Part shown: one piece after another, positions 28,605 through 29,787 of the stretch
Layout: every line of letters starts with the position of its first letter
How positions within the stretch are numbered: position 1 is the first letter of the stretch
Assembly: GCA_964356495.1 (NCBI GenBank)
Contig: CAYHHR010000011.1
Span: 1-29,787, forward strand
Source: JAKANM01 sp964356495
GTDB lineage: Bacteria > Patescibacteriota > Patescibacteriia > Magasanikbacterales > GWA2-37-8
Reading direction: 5' to 3'
Length of the DNA: 29,787 bases
The notes under the pieces: model-generated
What the model was told of the DNA's origin: nothing
The model's input: only the letters and a program-made list of their open reading frames with translations
The model's database searches: none
Position numbers and translations under genes: made by a program

Positions 28605-29359
28605 TGTCCAAAGAAATTAAGTTAGAAAAATTCCAAGGTCCGCTTGATCTCCTGCTTCAGCTGATCGAAAATGATAAATTGACGATCACCGAAATTTCTC
28701 TTGCTGAAGTCACTGAACAGTTTTTCAAGTATCTGACCTCGCTTGAAGGCGAGCGTTCCGAGGAGCTGGCTGATTTTCTGGTGATCGCGACCAGGTTGGT
28801 GTATATAAAATCCCGCCAGCTGTTGCCGTATCTCTATCCGCCGGAGGAAGAAGAAATTAGTCTGAGTGAACAGTTGAAATTTTATAAGCGTTACGCTGAC
28901 GCCAGTAAGCACGTAGGAGAGCAGTGGAATCTGGGAAAGATGGCGTACGGTCGAATCGTCCCGATTTCGCTATGGCGCGAAATCGAGGATCCGCGATTCG
29001 GCCTAGGCCGAATCGGGAAACCATCTAACGCGACCACAGTTGATTTACATAATTCACTTTTACTGCTGTTGCGTCGGTTGAAGCCGATCAATCCTTTGCC
29101 GGAAGTAAAAATTGATCGGACGGTTTCGGTGGAGCAAAAAATCAAATCAATTTATGACGCGCTTCTCAAATTAAAAAGTTTGAGTTTCAAAGGACTGTTG
29201 GACGGCGCGGTAAATCGTAGCGAGATAATTGTATGTTTTTTGGCTCTCCTCGAACTTATCAAAAATGAAAAAGTCGCAATCGATCAAAACAGCGCGTTTG
29301 ATGACATCACGCTAAGCGTGATAATTGGGACGCTCAGCGTCCCAATTAGAAAAATATAA
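28601..29359 (+). CDS. scpA: Segregation and condensation protein A
   Basis: 252 aa. ScpA is the kleisin of the bacterial SMC condensin complex, bridging SMC heads and binding ScpB. The N-terminal signature LEKFQGPLDLLLQLIENDKLTITEISLAEVTEQF and ADFLVIATRLVYIKSRQLLP are typical. The C-terminal winged-helix part contains EIIVCFLALLELIKNEKVAI. The last residues (ITLSVIIGTLSVPIRKI) are encoded by two palindromes (29306-29347) and differ from the usual ending. The start overlaps the aspS stop; scpB follows 2 nt after the stop, so translation is probably coupled. Confidence 0.93.
   Translation: MMSKEIKLEKFQGPLDLLLQLIENDKLTITEISLAEVTEQFFKYLTSLEGERSEELADFLVIATRLVYIKSRQLLPYLYPPEEEEISLSEQLKFYKRYADASKHVGEQWNLGKMAYGRIVPISLWREIEDPRFGLGRIGKPSNATTVDLHNSLLLLLRRLKPINPLPEVKIDRTVSVEQKIKSIYDALLKLKSLSFKGLLDGAVNRSEIIVCFLALLELIKNEKVAIDQNSAFDDITLSVIIGTLSVPIRKI
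29306..29347. repeat. Pair of CGCTnAGCG palindromes at the end of scpA
   Basis: ATCACGCTAAGCGTGAT (29306-29322) directly abuts a perfect 25-bp palindrome (29323-29347) with arms AATTGGGACGCT and AGCGTCCCAATT. Both are inside the scpA reading frame. Confidence 0.7.
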
Positions 29360-29361
29360 TT

Positions 29362-29787
29362 ATGTCAAAACTAATTTCTCAAATCGAATCGATCCTCTTC
29401 GTCGCCTCAAAGCCGGTATCAATAAAAAAGATCGCCAAAATTTTGAGTGTTGATGAAGCGGCGGTCGATTCATGTTTGGAACAGCTCAAGCAAAAATACG
29501 AATCCACTGTTTCAGGTGTGGTTTTATTTCGAAATAACGACGAATATCAATTGGTAGCGCACCCGGACAACCGTTCAATAGCGGAGCATTTTGTAAAAGC
29601 GGAAATCAGCGGCGAGCTGACCCGTCCCCAGCTTGAGACTCTGACGGTGGTTTCTTATTGCGGTCCGATCACCAAGCCGGAGCTCGATCAGATTCGCGGT
29701 GTAAATTGCAGTTTAATTTTACGAAATTTACTGATTCGCGGACTGATTAAGGAGCAAGACGCTGGTACCACCCTTCTGCCTTCATAT
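29362..29787 (+). CDS. scpB: Segregation and condensation protein B, 5' part
   Basis: 142 codons to the right edge, no stop. ScpB dimers bind ScpA in the SMC complex. LISQIESILFVASKPVSIKKIAKIL and TRPQLETLTVVSYCGPITKPELDQIRGVNCSLILRNLLIRGLI are the conserved tandem winged-helix signatures. Directly follows scpA in the aspS operon. Confidence 0.92.
   Translation, partial: MSKLISQIESILFVASKPVSIKKIAKILSVDEAAVDSCLEQLKQKYESTVSGVVLFRNNDEYQLVAHPDNRSIAEHFVKAEISGELTRPQLETLTVVSYCGPITKPELDQIRGVNCSLILRNLLIRGLIKEQDAGTTLLPSY

Overview
The window looks like a chromosomal segment of a Patescibacteria / Candidate Phyla Radiation (CPR) bacterium. This is inferred from small single-copy housekeeping genes, an aspartyl-tRNA synthetase without the usual GAD insertion domain, a short UvrC, L31 and L25 with low-complexity tails, and a giant secreted protein ending in two peptidoglycan-binding domains. 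The code is standard, since TGA is used as a stop. Most predicted promoters are TTGnnn-17 bp-TAnnnT, and several put the transcription start at or next to the ATG (leaderless mRNAs).

The standout is a diversity-generating retroelement (DGR) at 1749-3694. A GC-rich gene (1921-2499) encodes a 192-residue target protein whose 3' end is a variable repeat (VR, 2365-2493). A template repeat (TR, 2857-2985) lies 492 bp downstream. Aligned without gaps over 129 bp, the two differ at 16 positions. All 16 are adenines in the TR (of 30 A), and none of the 99 non-A positions differ. An Avd-like accessory protein lies on the opposite strand (2999-3424). The reverse transcriptase is only an N-terminal remnant (3299-3694) that stops before the catalytic motifs. 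The element has clearly mutagenised its target, but in this window it is either frozen or dependent on an RT in trans.

The second theme is dispersed palindromic repeats that have landed inside essential genes in frame, as the Rickettsia palindromic elements do. An almost identical 82-bp element sits in uvrA and, on the other strand, in prmC. Related or different elements sit in uvrA (a second one, followed by an in-frame amber stop), uvrC, rlmI-like (two), rodA, aspS, the end of a methyltransferase and the end of scpA. A 118-bp AT-rich repeat occurs in opposite orientations before a methyltransferase gene and before gap.

Layout: 1-142 left edge with an outward promoter; 169-372 small gene; 492-700 repeats; 748-1689 membrane protein; 1749-3694 DGR; rodA; a small secreted or membrane protein; uvrA (interrupted); uvrC; methyltransferase; small zinc-ribbon-like protein; rplY; DUF3048 protein; then on the minus strand rpmE-prfA-prmC; a helical protein; rpsB-tsf with a structured leader; the giant surface protein; rlmI-like methyltransferase; gap; a putative lipoprotein; a second member of the small-protein family; and aspS-scpA-scpB (scpB runs off the right edge). 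Core functions are nucleotide excision repair (uvrA, uvrC), translation (rplY, rpmE, prfA/prmC, rpsB, tsf, aspS), envelope (rodA, surface protein), glycolysis (gap) and chromosome segregation (scpAB).
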